64,000 nucleotides of DNA from Alkalihalophilus pseudofirmus OF4 (lineage in GTDB: Bacteria; Bacillota; Bacilli; Bacillales; Bacillaceae_D), in assembly GCF_000005825.2 (NCBI RefSeq), contig NC_013791.2, positions 1,798,001 through 1,862,000 on the forward strand. The letters run 5' to 3'. Shown in pieces: positions 1-9,424 of the stretch; within the stretch, counting starts at the first letter, position 1; every line of letters starts with the position of its first letter. Below the pieces are notes generated by a model. The model was not told the origin of the DNA. It searched no databases and was given only the letters and a program-made list of their open reading frames with translations. The position numbers and the translations under genes are program-made.

Positions 1-1023
1 ATTTTTGGCTGAGAAGTCTATTTTTTTTCGGTATTCTTCTGCCATAAAAAAGGAATGGAAATAAGGAGCTGCCTCACTTGGAGTAATTGCTTTAAACCAA
101 TCATCTTTACCACGGGTAAGCATATAAGACAAAACAACCATCTTATAGCTCTTATTCATATCGGTAGTTTCAACTTCTTTTAACCAATCTAAATACAGCT
201 CGTATGTTTCAATTTGTTCCTTGTCTAAAGCATTAGCTTCTTTTAGAAAAGCATAAAATGAGCCAAACTCAACCCTATATTGATTGCCATCGAAGCTCCC
301 TTGTAAGTGTAACTTTTTATAAGTTGGTCTTCTACCTATTTCTCTAACCACATTATGGAAAGATGCTATCATCTGTTCTCGACGAGGTTTTCTTTTTAAC
401 TGTAATTGATTTAAAAGGTCTATTACCTTTGTTTCTAAATCAAACGAGCATAGATCCGGCACAGATGGAATGGAAGCTGATTTCTTAGCTGACTTCGTAT
501 CCTCTTCTTCTTGTCTAAACACTCTTAACTTTACGTCTGCATTACGATAATTTCCTATAAGATCAATAATCACGCATGCTTCTTTATCGTCGGCCAAACG
601 TAATCCTCTTCCAACTTGCTGGATGAATACACTCAGTGATTCAGTAGGACGAACAAAGAGTAATGTATCAACAGTCGGAATATCGATACCTTCATTGAAA
701 AGATCTACTGTTAGGATGATTTCAAGCTCACCTGTTTCAAGTTTACGGATTGCCCCTTTTCGATCAGTGGAAGATGTTTTTGAGTTTAAGCTGATACAAG
801 ACACACCTTTTTGTTGAAAGCACTCTGCTAAATAGTTAGATTGCTTAATAGAAGAACAGAATACAAGCGTTCTAGTTTGTTTGTACTTAAGCCATGCATC
901 ATAAATATTGTTAAAAACATCATCACTTAACTGCTTATTTAAAAGCTCACTTTCATCATATCGTGTTCCCAACCATGTTATGGATGAATAGTCGATTTCA
1001 TCATATACACCGTGATAACGGAA
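1..1023 (-). pseudogene. PLD/DEAD-helicase copy A, C-terminal part (separated by IS21; runs off the left edge)
   Basis: This is the downstream part of the helicase whose N-terminal part lies at 3921-5082. Reading on the minus strand from 1023 gives PFRYHGVYDEIDYS, then helicase C-terminal motifs: a TLVFCSS strand, LTVDLFNEGIDIP, and the arginine-finger motif QQVGRGLRLADDKE, followed by the start of a DUF3427-type tail that continues past the window. Copy B at 5972-8853 has the same motifs in the same order. Removing the IS21 element and one 5-bp duplication joins GWLAP to FRYHG in frame, so the gene was intact before insertion. The fragment has no start codon or ribosome binding site of its own and is probably not expressed as a useful protein. 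Confidence 0.85.
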
Positions 1024-1028
1024 AGGAG
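1024..1028. repeat. Left 5-bp target-site duplication of IS21 element (AGGAG)
   Basis: AGGAG directly abuts the left TGA...end of the element. The same five bases occur at 3916-3920 abutting the right end. IS21-family elements usually make short duplications of 4-8 bp. Confidence 0.85.
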
Positions 1029-1059
1029 TGAAGAAGGACATAGGTTAGCCCCATCTCTG

Positions 1060-1106
1060 CCATCTTTTTGACCCACTCCGGACAAGATATTGATCCACTT
1101 ATGACA
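1060..1106 (+). repeat. Left inverted-repeat block of the IS21 element
   Basis: Over about 47 bp this matches the reverse complement of 3839-3885 with only a few mismatches. Both start GCCATCTTTTTGA and contain CGGACA and TTGATCCA motifs. These are the likely IstA binding repeats. Confidence 0.8.
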
Positions 1107-1269
1107 GAAGTGATCCACAACCATATAAATAGTGAATCCAAAAGTATTATTGGTGTAATCTTTCCGTATGAGTATTGAGCCAGAATGAGCCAGTAAGTGC
1201 CGGGGAGAGAGACAATAGTAGATTGATATAAAGCCATTGAAACCTGAAACATTCCAATGGCTGTTTGAC

Positions 1270-1470
1270 TTATTTAAAGCTTTTACCGTCTAGTTCTTGA
1301 TTAATTATCTCAAGAGACCAACGAACGAGTTCATCGTAGTCTAATTCCTCTTCACCTTTCCAAATACATGGAGGTAGGAGTTTTTCTTCCACTTTCCGCA
1401 TTACTTCATCAGGTAAATACATGTGTAAAAAATACTTCGCTATACGGATTTCAACTTCTTCTGGGATCAT
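1270..1470 (-). CDS. Small accessory protein of the IS21 element (66 aa), unknown function
   Basis: A 66-residue frame overlaps the end of istB by 4 bp (ATGA arrangement), which suggests translational coupling. The product is acidic and probably helical (MIPEEVEIRIAKYFLHMYLP..., then EEELDYDELVRWSLEIINQEL). It has no transmembrane segment and no motif I recognise. It lies inside the element, between istB and the left inverted repeat, so it travels with it. It could modulate transposition or be a passenger; there is no direct evidence for either. Confidence 0.55.
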   Translation of the reverse strand: MIPEEVEIRIAKYFLHMYLPDEVMRKVEEKLLPPCIWKGEEELDYDELVRWSLEIINQELDGKSFK

Positions 1471-2216
1471 TTTGATACCGCCAATCCGTGACGTTCTCTC
1501 ATGGAGACTTCACCGTCAATAAGTATGGTGTAGGAATCGTGCACAATTCTGTCTAGAATGGCATCTGCCAGTGTACCTTCACCAATTTTATCGTGCCATC
1601 CTCTAGGATCAAATTGAGAACAAAAGATAGTTGATCCTTGCTGGTGGCGTGCTTCTACGATTTCAAGAAGATCTCTTGCCTCAGTCTCTTTTAACGGAGT
1701 TAATAGCCACTCATCTAAGATGAGTAGGTTTACATTCTTGTATTTTTTCATCACCTTTCTATAAGTTCCTTCTCCTCTTGCGATTGCTAATTCATCCAAG
1801 AGGTCTGGTAATCGAATATATTTCACTTTATACAACTGACGACATGCAGCTATGCCAAATGCACAAGATAAATAGGTTTTTCCATTTCCAGAAGCACCCA
1901 TTAATATAATATTGTGATGTTCTTCAATATAATTACAGGTTGCTAATCGTAAAATTTGCGCTTTATCAAGCTTTCTATCCGGATGATATTCAATATCCTC
2001 GATACATGCCTGTGTATCACGTAATTCAGCCGACTTGATCAGGCGATCAAGTTTATTGTTTTGTCTTCTGGACCATTCGATATCAACGAGTAACCCAAAT
2101 CGTTCCTCGAAAGATAGTTCTTGGTATTCTGAATTTCTCAATTGTTCTCTTAATGTTTCTGCCATTGCAGTCATTCTCATTTCATTTAATTTTGTTAAAG
2201 TGTTATCAATTGTCAT
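1467..2216 (-). CDS. istB: IS21-family helper ATPase IstB
   Basis: AAA+ ATPase that partners the IstA transposase and helps select and remodel the target. Walker A is seen in LMGASGNGKTYLSCAFG and Walker B in LLILDEWLLTPL. The N-terminus (MTIDNTLTKLNEMRMTAMAE) is typical of IstB. The frame extends 18 codons further upstream, but the ATG at 2216 follows a GGAGGG site and gives the usual family length of about 249 aa, so I chose it. It overlaps the 3' end of istA by 11 bp, the usual coupled istA-istB layout. Confidence 0.93.
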   Translation of the reverse strand: MTIDNTLTKLNEMRMTAMAETLREQLRNSEYQELSFEERFGLLVDIEWSRRQNNKLDRLIKSAELRDTQACIEDIEYHPDRKLDKAQILRLATCNYIEEHHNIILMGASGNGKTYLSCAFGIAACRQLYKVKYIRLPDLLDELAIARGEGTYRKVMKKYKNVNLLILDEWLLTPLKETEARDLLEIVEARHQQGSTIFCSQFDPRGWHDKIGEGTLADAILDRIVHDSYTILIDGEVSMRERHGLAVSK

Positions 2217-3768
2217 TATTATTCCCTCCGTAATAATCAGCGCCACGAGTAAACCCGTAAACGTTATCATTTTTTTGTGTGCTCAACTGTTTGCTTGTAT
2301 CCTCTACTGGTAATTTGTCATGTCCTGTTTTTAGGATGGTTTGAATGCTTTTTAGTTTGGGTCTTGGCGTATAGGACAACACTCTTTCACATGCCTTCTC
2401 TATGCGTTCGATAGAGTATTTATCTGCTAGTTTCATTAATGCATAGGCAGATTTCAGGCCCTGCTTTTCAGTCGGATAAGATTCTAAGATTCTTTCAATG
2501 GTTAATAAGGTGGCAGGGCCAGTTGTAGCACCCCACTCTAATATAAATTCCTTATCAAATGATGCATACTTTCTATGGTCTCTAGGCATATGATCAGGAA
2601 TAGTACTGAAATCTCCACCTGACTTATTTGATCTTTTATGCGAAGCAATTCGTATATTCTTATAAAATACTTCAATGATATTCCTCGTTACTCGAACGTC
2701 TACCACATATTTGATATAATCATAGGGAACAGAGTAATAGTTATGATCCACTTTTATATGATAGTCAGGCTGGACAACGGTCTTTGCCCAGCTTGCGATC
2801 TCATAAGGTGAATGAGGCAGGGGAATCAATGCAAATCTTTCTTCCTCTAAAAATGCTTCCTGCCTATTCCCTTTTCTCTTTTGGAAAGGTTTTGTATTCA
2901 CTACATCTAGTTTTTCTTTTATCGCTTTGTTTAGTTCAATCAAAGAAAAGAACTTTTCATTGCGAAGAGAAGCGATGATCCAAGTTGAGATATGACCAAC
3001 ATTACCTTCTACACTTGGTTTGTCCTTGGGATGACGTACACGTGCTGGGATAATAGTAGTCTGGTAAAACTCAGCCATTTCCTGATAGCTTTGATTAATA
3101 ATAGGATCGGTACGGGAAGACTTTGTCACTCCTGTCTTTAAGTTATCGGGAACAATAATCCTCGTGACTCCCCCATAAAATTCAAAAGCATGAATATGGG
3201 CTGTAATCCAACTCTCTACATCCATGGATAAGAATCCTTCTACATACGCATATTGACTACATGGCAATGCAGAAACAAAAATATAAACAGGAGCTTCTTC
3301 TCCTGTTAGATTGTTCGTGATATGCATAGTTTGACCTGCCCAGTCCACTTCCATTTGTTCCCCAGGCTTTCTTTTGATGCGCATTGTTGCTTTGGTTTTC
3401 CTTGCATAGTCGTTGTAAAATCTACAAAACTGACGATAACTGTACGGAATTTCATCGTTTGCCCTGCACTGTAAAGAGTACTCGTCCCATAAAAGGGAGA
3501 GTGTTACCCCAGTTTTAGCCAATTCCTTATGAATATACTCGCCATCAGGCTTTCGACGATGGTCTGACGGCACCTTTTTCTCAGGGAATAAAATCATTTG
3601 TAGGTCTTGATCTGTCATGTCCTTTTCTATTGGCCACTGAATGTTCTTCTCTTCCGCTCGCCGAATTACTTCTCTAATTGTGTTTCTAGAATGGCCACAG
3701 CTCGAAGCTATCCCCCTTTGTGTGACTTCCTGCGCATGAAGCCTTAAGATTTCTCGATACTTAACCAC
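2206..3768 (-). CDS. istA: IS21-family transposase IstA
   Basis: DDE transposase of about 520 aa. An N-terminal helix-turn-helix is seen around AQEVTQRGIASSCGHSRNTI, and a retroviral-integrase-type catalytic core around MEVDWAGQTM (first Asp) and IIVPDNLKTGV (second Asp), with the Glu in KPSVEGNVGHI. The GTG at 3768 has a strong AGGAGG seven bases upstream; the longer frame to 3798 starts with hydrophobic codons that would cover that site, so I prefer GTG. It is the first gene of the element, and its start lies just inside the right inverted repeats. Confidence 0.93.
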   Translation of the reverse strand: MVKYREILRLHAQEVTQRGIASSCGHSRNTIREVIRRAEEKNIQWPIEKDMTDQDLQMILFPEKKVPSDHRRKPDGEYIHKELAKTGVTLSLLWDEYSLQCRANDEIPYSYRQFCRFYNDYARKTKATMRIKRKPGEQMEVDWAGQTMHITNNLTGEEAPVYIFVSALPCSQYAYVEGFLSMDVESWITAHIHAFEFYGGVTRIIVPDNLKTGVTKSSRTDPIINQSYQEMAEFYQTTIIPARVRHPKDKPSVEGNVGHISTWIIASLRNEKFFSLIELNKAIKEKLDVVNTKPFQKRKGNRQEAFLEEERFALIPLPHSPYEIASWAKTVVQPDYHIKVDHNYYSVPYDYIKYVVDVRVTRNIIEVFYKNIRIASHKRSNKSGGDFSTIPDHMPRDHRKYASFDKEFILEWGATTGPATLLTIERILESYPTEKQGLKSAYALMKLADKYSIERIEKACERVLSYTPRPKLKSIQTILKTGHDKLPVEDTSKQLSTQKNDNVYGFTRGADYYGGNNNDN

Positions 3769-3838
3769 AAAAAAACCTCCTATATAATAAATTTGCACAA
3801 ATGTGCTCCTTCATTATATAGGAGGGTGGGTCAGTCAT

Positions 3839-3885
3839 GTCTTAATTGGATCAAATTCATGTCCGAGGCGGATCAAAAAGATGGC
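3839..3885 (-). repeat. Right inverted-repeat block of the IS21 element
   Basis: Partner of 1060-1106. It lies between the element's right edge and istA, probably carrying both the IstA binding sites and the element's promoter. Confidence 0.8.
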
Positions 3886-3915
3886 ACAACTGGTTCAATC
3901 GGATGGCTGTAATCA

Positions 3916-3920
3916 AGGAG
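3916..3920. repeat. Right 5-bp target-site duplication of IS21 element (AGGAG)
   Basis: Identical to 1024-1028. The IS-adjacent stop codon of the interrupted helicase (TGA, minus strand) is made of element bases immediately beside this duplication. Confidence 0.85.
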
Positions 3921-5082
3921 CCAGCCAGCCTTTTTCAATGGCTGTCAGAAAGTCTATTTTATAAGCCACGTTTCCATCACAAATAGCATAGACATCTTTA
4001 CCATCCATGCGATCAGGAGTTGCGGTCAATCCTAATAAAAATGAATAAGAAAAATATTCAAGAACATGCTGGTAAGACCTTGCAGCTGCATGATGAAATT
4101 CATCAATGATAATTAAATCAAAGGCATCTTTATCGAATTCTTCAACTTGTTTCTGGTTTGCTATTGAAAAGATTGATGCAAATACAAAATCCGCGTCCCT
4201 TTCTTTCTCTCTGGCATTGAAAATACCACATGTTCGATCAGGCATCACATGATTAAATGTCTTCTTTGCTTGATATAAGATCTCTTCTCGATGTGCAATA
4301 AAGAGCACCCTCTTAAAACGACGTGCAAAGAAGGCGGAAAGATATGTTTTTCCTAACCCCGTAGCCATAACAACTAATGATTTATCATATCCATCATCCA
4401 AGGTTCTCTCTAATTCTTCTAGAGCTTCGAGCTGAGCTTGCCTTGGCTTTAGCACTTGATAAGGTTCTGGAGGGTCATGAAGTATAGGTGTATGTTCCTC
4501 CTTCTGACCAAACATTAATTCTTTTTCATCATCTGCGTCCCATTCATCAAACCAATTATCTCGTGAATGATTTTGTAATAAATACATTTCTTCATACGCT
4601 TTGATTGTTACGTCATTCACTGGAATCGTATGTTCACTTAAGAATAGTTTCATAAATTCGTGTATGGCTTCTTCATAAATGATGTGGTCATCTTTTGATG
4701 GAATGGAAACATTCCACTCAACCCCTGATGTTAAAGCGGATTTTGACATATTAGAAGAGCCGATAATTACATGACCTGTCTTATCCTCAAATTGAAATAA
4801 ATAAGCTTTGGGATGAAACGATCGCCCATTGTTTTTCCATAACCTGACCTCAATACGTTCATCAAGGTTAAATAGAGTGCGCAGAGCATCAGGATGGGTG
4901 ATATACATGTAATCACCTGTACACACTTTCACTTCTGCGCCTCTATCTAGTGCTTGTTTTAAAGGGCTTTTTAACAAATCTACACCTGATTTCATTAGGA
5001 AAGCTGTTACTATGTAAATGGAAGAAGCTTTTTCAATTGATTCTTTTATTTCATCAATTAATAGTTCTGTTACTAGACGCAT
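3921..5082 (-). pseudogene. PLD/DEAD-helicase copy A, N-terminal part (interrupted by IS21)
   Basis: N-terminal 387 residues of a phospholipase-D-fold nuclease fused to a superfamily 2 helicase. The PLD half-site is FHPKAYLF (His90, Lys92) followed by GSSNMSKSAL. Helicase motifs are MATGLGKT (Walker A, about 239-246), IIIDEFHHA (motif II, about 325-333) and GLTATP (motif III). Translation now ends after GWLAP at a TGA supplied by the IS21 element. The ATG lies 2 bp after the MazG-like gene, so HIT, MazG-like and helicase A look like one operon. A truncated product with PLD and the first helicase lobe could still be made, but the second lobe is missing. Confidence 0.9.
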
Positions 5083-5084
5083 CC

Positions 5085-5411
5085 TTACTCATCCTCTACA
5101 TCAACTAAAAAGATTCGTTCGTTAAAACCTCCGCGCTCGTTTTGCTTTTTCTTTCTCACGGTTTCAATCTCTCCCGGTCTAATATTGTGAATCGCACCAA
5201 GCGCATAGACGACTTCTAATAGATCGGCCATTTCTTCGATAATATCTTTCTTCGTACCAGCTTCAAGCAATTCCCCCATCTCTTCTCTCAGTTTTACTTT
5301 AAGCTGCCCTTCATAGTCTGCTTTATTTAAAATATCCGTACGAAATTCTTTTCCAGTCTTCTCTATAATCTCAGGGATTCTATCTCTTACTAGTTTGTTA
5401 TATACAGGCAT
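5085..5411 (-). CDS. MazG-like nucleotide pyrophosphohydrolase
   Basis: A 108-residue all-alpha NTP-pyrophosphatase-like protein. The N-terminal YNKLVRDRIPEII signature and the acidic helices LREEMGELLEA and IIEEMADLLEVVYALG resemble the metal-binding EExxE/ExxD motifs of the MazG/phosphoribosyl-ATP pyrophosphohydrolase superfamily. It probably hydrolyses a nucleotide or dNTP to the monophosphate; the substrate cannot be read from sequence. The ATG at 5411 has an AAGGTG site at proper spacing. It is packed between the HIT gene (about 19 bp upstream) and the PLD-helicase (2 bp downstream). Genes of this family often sit beside defence helicases, so a nucleotide-signal role is possible (inference). 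Confidence 0.8.
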   Translation of the reverse strand: MPVYNKLVRDRIPEIIEKTGKEFRTDILNKADYEGQLKVKLREEMGELLEAGTKKDIIEEMADLLEVVYALGAIHNIRPGEIETVRKKKQNERGGFNERIFLVDVEDE

Positions 5412-5429
5412 GGCACTCACCTTTACTGT

Positions 5430-5801
5430 TTAATAGGATTGTTTTGCTGGAATAACCCCTCTAACTCCGCCACGAGGATTCTCCATATCTCCATTGTACC
5501 TTGGAATAACGTGGATGTGGGCATGAAAAATTGTCTGGCCAGCAGCCTCACCACAGTTCATGCCGATGTTAAAACCATCTGGAGAATATGTGTCATTCAG
5601 GAACGCTCTGGCAGTATGCACGAGCTCAAATAAAGCGGCCTGTTCTGTGCTCGTTGCTTCAAAGTAATCAGCTACGTGGCGCTTAGGGATGATAAGGATA
5701 TGCCCTTCGGTAACAGGGTATCGATCGTAAATCGCGTAAGCGTGTTTGTTTTCAAATAAATAATCTTTGATGGTGCAGAATGGACATTGGTTGTTTTGCA
5801 T
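5430..5801 (-). CDS. HIT family nucleotide hydrolase/transferase
   Basis: A 123-residue HIT protein. The catalytic histidine triad is FHAHIHVIPR near residue 95, and an N-terminal CPFC pair may bind zinc. HIT proteins of this size hydrolyse or transfer nucleoside phosphates (Hint/Fhit-like). The start ATG at 5801 has a GGAGTACC site. It is the first gene of the HIT, MazG-like, PLD-helicase A unit. A housekeeping HIT is normally elsewhere in Bacillaceae (established knowledge), so this copy may be dedicated to the neighbouring system, but that is inference. Confidence 0.85.
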   Translation of the reverse strand: MQNNQCPFCTIKDYLFENKHAYAIYDRYPVTEGHILIIPKRHVADYFEATSTEQAALFELVHTARAFLNDTYSPDGFNIGMNCGEAAGQTIFHAHIHVIPRYNGDMENPRGGVRGVIPAKQSY

Positions 5802-5841
5802 AATGGTACTCCTTTCTTGTGCTTGAAATTTTACTCAAAAT

Positions 5842-5874
5842 GAAAAACTACAAACTTGAAGGCTTGTAGTTTTC
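5842..5874. terminator. Rho-independent terminator between helicase B and HIT unit
   Basis: The hairpin AAAACTACAA / TTGTAGTTTT has T-rich flanks on both strands. It lies downstream of the DUF3427 end of helicase B and just before the HIT gene, so the two helicase units are probably transcribed separately. Confidence 0.6.
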
Positions 5875-5971
5875 TGCAAACAGTTTCATGAATACAATTT
5901 ATTCTTCAGTATTTAATCTACTAATACCTATTCGGTTATAATAAGTAGCAGATAGATTCAATAGTTTTTAT

Positions 5972-8853
5972 CTACTCTTCTATTAAATAATGATATAGGG
6001 ACGTTTCCACCGTCTCTTTTAACTTGAATTGAATACGAACCACTGGTAAGTCATTTCCTGGCATAGTTGTTTGCTCGATGGTCGGTCTATCCGGGGTAAC
6101 TTCTCCTAAATAATAAAAATCTGTTCCTTCTGCATTGTCTTTCTTCACAAATAGATGCATAGTAAGGTTATTATCTTCAGAGTTGATGATCTTTTTTACT
6201 TCATCAGACTGTAAGGTACGATTACTTCGTGTGTACCATTGAAACACATCTTGACTTAAGAATGCATCACCATAATTAATGCTTGATCCTTCTTCTTCCT
6301 GTTTATGGTACGTTACAAAAATAGGACATGTTCCATGTTTTGCTTTGTACCCATACATTGTTGAACTTTCATCATTCAACCAATTGAGTAGTTTACACGC
6401 ATCTTTACGAGAATATTTCTGGTGAAGTGTAAGTGCAGTAGAGCTATCATATTGCTTACTCTTATGTTCAGCTACTTGTAAAATGTTCTTAACCTGTTCA
6501 TAAAAATGTGGGTTATTTTGCAGCGATTCCATAAAATTTCGGTTCCATTTATATCGATTCATCTCATATTCTACTATAGGCTTGTCCCCGTATTTTTTTA
6601 TAGTTGCTGAAGTATAAAAAGAAAGATCAAGCACACGTGAACAGATAGTAATGTATTTTTATCAGTTAGATAGCCACTATCTTTCCATCTCCTTAGGATG
6701 GTACTCTCCTCCACTATTCCTTCAGCCAATAATACCTGTAATAATGAGATCTCATGCTTTCGTTTTCCGTTGAGAATTTCCTGGGACAGCATTGTTAAAA
6801 CCGTTTGTTCGTATGAAGTAAGCATTGGTACTTTCTCCTTCAGTTTAACAAGAAATTGATAATAATTTTTATGTTCTGTAACGATCACAATAGGGTCAAG
6901 GGAGTTGGTAGTATAAAAATCAAGCAAAGAAGGTACACGTCCTAGCCGTTTTTTCAATTCGATATAAGCTTCCCTTAAAATCTTCATGGATGTTAACTTA
7001 GAATCACTAATAGACTTAAATATTTGCTTCTTGGCAATTTCCTCGAAATTTATTGATGATACCCCTTTTATATAACATGTATCCTTGGTATTTTTTCTAA
7101 TTGAATCTTTATTTTGCGAACGATCACCAGATAATGCTACTGGAATGAGGTAATTATTTTTGTAATTACCAATAAAATCAATAATAGTTACGAATTCTTT
7201 GGAATTGTGTTTGCGTAGACCTCTACCAAGCTGTTGAATAAAAATAATACTTGACTGTGTTTGTCTTAACATAACCACTTGGTTTATGCTCGGGATGTCT
7301 ACTCCTTCATTAAAAATATCAACAGTAATAATGTAATCTAATTCTCCACTTTCTAATTCATTAACTCTACGTAACCGTTCATCAGGAGAATGATTTCCAA
7401 GTAATGCAACTGTTTTAAGCCCGTGTTCATTCAACGCCACCGTCAATTTTACTGCCTCTTCTTTTCGACTACAGAACATTAAACCACGGACATGATCGCC
7501 TGAATGACCATAATAATTAATTTTCTCAAGAATATGTTGAACACGTTCTTCGGTTATTAACTTAGACAAAGTAGCTGTTTCATCTATTAGTTTTCCTTCA
7601 TACTCGTATTCAGTGACTCCAAAATAATGAAACGGACAAAGCATATCTTCTTCTAATGCTTCTTGTAAACGGATCTCATATGCAATGTTGTAATCAAAAA
7701 GTTCGTATATATTAAAGTCATCAGTCCGTTCTGGGGTCGCTGTCATTCCCATCATGAAAGTTGGTTGAAAATAATCCATTACTTTTAAATAAGTATTTGC
7801 CCCTGCTTTATGTACTTCATCAATTAAAATGTAATCGAAATCTTCAGGTGTAAATGTTAATAATACATCCTCTTTTGAGAGTGTCTGAATTGTTGCAAAG
7901 AGGTATTTAGCATTTGTCTCCTTTTTATTACCAGATAGGATGCCGTAGTCTTTGTCAGGGCCGCCGAGTATAAGTTGGTAATCATCTTTGGCTTTATGTA
8001 ATATCTGCTCTCTATGAACAATAAATAACATTTTGTTGGGAGCAAAACGTCTAACGTCAAAAGCAGATAAAAACGTTTTTCCTGTACCAGTGGCTGATAC
8101 AATAAGAGCTTTCTTATTCCCCGCTACTCGAACAGCTTCAATATTTTCAAGTGCAGCTTCTTGCATTTTATTCGGTTTGATAGAAAGCGCATCTTCAATA
8201 GAGTTAATTCTATAATCTAAGGGCATTTCTATAATGCTATCTTTGTTTCTAAATTGCTCGCTCTTAAAAATACGTTCATACTCAGTAATCCAAAGTAAAC
8301 TTAAGGGAATCGAATCCTCCCAAACATCTTCAAACTGTTGAGTAAAGTGGCGAATGATCTCACCATTTTCGAGCGAATCCAATTTAACGTTCCATTCGTA
8401 GTTTGCTTTAAGTGCCTGAGCGGTTAAGTTCGAACTGCCTACAATGAGTGAGAAATGAGTAGAGTGTTTAAAAATATACCCTTTTGAATGAAACCCTTTT
8501 AGATTTGTTAATCGTACATCTAAATTAGGTATCTTTAATAATTCTTTAAATACTTTTGGTTGGTTAAATTGGAGGAAAGTAGAGGTTAAGATTCTTCCCC
8601 TAACATTTCTTTGGTGCAGGTCCCAAAGAATAGACTTTAATGTTGCTAGTCCACTTTCAGTTATAAACGCAACAGAGAAGAAGAAGTCTTCACACTGTGA
8701 AAGCTCCTCTTGGATTGTTGATAGGATCGTTTCTTTTGCATTAGTATTATTCACAAGTAATTTTGGCTTGTGTTTAGAAGATCGACCCTGTGAATGATCA
8801 ATAAACCCTTTATAGATTGATTCTTGCAAATTAGTTAATATATTATTATCCAT
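5972..8853 (-). pseudogene. PLD-DEAD helicase-DUF3427 protein copy B, split by a 2-bp frameshift
   Basis: One gene in two frames. The first frame (6598-8853, 751 aa) has a PLD nuclease domain (GFHSKGYIF, His122/Lys124, then VGSSNLTAQAL), Walker A SATGTGKT (about 253-260), motif II LIDEVHKAG, MMGMTATPERTDD and motif VI QQLGRGLRKHN. It then derails into LSVHVCLIFLFILQQL. The second frame (5972 to about 6637) continues the conserved tail, VLDLSFYTSATIKKYGDKP and the rest of DUF3427. Removing GT from the CACGTGTGCTT tract (plus strand near 6632-6637) restores one frame of about 960 aa. The PLD plus helicase part could still be made; the lost part is the C-terminal DUF3427. Alternatives are a sequencing error or reversible slippage. 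The start ATG has only a weak GGTGAT site. Confidence 0.85.
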
Positions 8854-8914
8854 CTGATCACCATTCTGTTCTTTTTATACCTAAAATTGTAAATGTAATA
8901 GATTCAAATGTAAA

Positions 8915-8942
8915 TAAAAAAGCTACTCTTATAGGAGTAGCT
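8915..8942 (-). terminator. Terminator after the NUDIX gene
   Basis: Directly after the NUDIX stop codon the minus strand reads AGCTACTCC TATAA GAGTAGCT followed by a T run. Helicase B downstream would then need its own promoter or read-through. Confidence 0.7.
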
Positions 8943-8943
8943 A

Positions 8944-9339
8944 TTAAACATATAATGACTCAATCTTTTCGATCGCTGGTATATCAGCAGGAGCCCATTC
9001 TAATTGATGCAATTCATTTGGAGTTAACCACTTCATATCTATATGCTCCGTTAATACTGGTTTCTCCTCTATTAAATTACAGCGAAAGGTCGTTAAGTGT
9101 ACCACACCAAAATCATACTCATAGATGGTATATTCAATTTGTTCATGCACATCTATTTTACACTTCATTTCTTCTAATAACTCACGCTTTAAAGCATCTG
9201 CAGGACTCTCACCCTTTTCAATTTTTCCACCTGGAAACTCCCAAAGGTGAGGAAGAGCTTTCTCACCTCCCCTTTTTGCACAGAGAATTTTATTGTCTTC
9301 AAATATTACTGCTCCTACTACGTGTATGTTTTTTTTCAA
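8944..9339 (-). CDS. NUDIX hydrolase (MutT/8-oxo-dGTPase-like)
   Basis: A 131-residue NUDIX protein. The Nudix box is complete: GGKIEKGESPADALKRELLE followed by EMKCKI, with the RE..EE metal-binding residues in place. The N-terminal strand VVGAVIFEDNKILCAKR and the WEFPGGKIE entry resemble MutT-type (deoxy)nucleoside triphosphate pyrophosphohydrolases. It starts at TTG (9339) with a GAGGAG site. It lies just upstream of helicase B, mirroring the HIT/MazG-like pair upstream of helicase A, so each PLD-helicase has a nucleotide hydrolase neighbour. Confidence 0.9.
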   Translation of the reverse strand: MKKNIHVVGAVIFEDNKILCAKRGGEKALPHLWEFPGGKIEKGESPADALKRELLEEMKCKIDVHEQIEYTIYEYDFGVVHLTTFRCNLIEEKPVLTEHIDMKWLTPNELHQLEWAPADIPAIEKIESLYV

Positions 9340-9424
9340 TGTTGTAACTCCTCTCTGGTTGCTTGATGTTTATTTTATAGTATAGCATTTTCGCTATTTT
9401 CTGTAATATATTCAATCATCACGT

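Larger units (their letters stand above)
1029..3915 (-). mobile_element. IS21-family insertion sequence, 2887 bp, inserted in PLD-helicase copy A
   Basis: The element carries istA, istB and a small third frame, all on the minus strand. The outermost bases are TGA/TCA. Long imperfect inverted repeats of about 47 bp lie inside both ends (1060-1106 and 3839-3885), sharing GCCATCTTTTTGA and repeated ATTGATCCA-like blocks, as expected for the multiple transposase-binding repeats of IS21. A perfect AGGAG duplication flanks it. Removing the element plus one duplication restores the host helicase reading frame exactly. All element genes look intact, so it may still be mobile. Confidence 0.93.

Noticed and set aside
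623..817. Plus-strand open frame inside helicase A C-terminal part
   Set aside because: It is opposite the conserved helicase motifs (LTVDLFNEGIDIP); no ribosome site; codon pattern fits the minus strand.
1001..1252. 83-aa minus-strand frame at the left IS21 end
   Set aside because: Runs through the IS terminal repeats into host sequence; no ribosome binding site or homology seen.
8955..9347. 130-aa plus-strand frame across the NUDIX gene
   Set aside because: Antisense to the Nudix box; no RBS.
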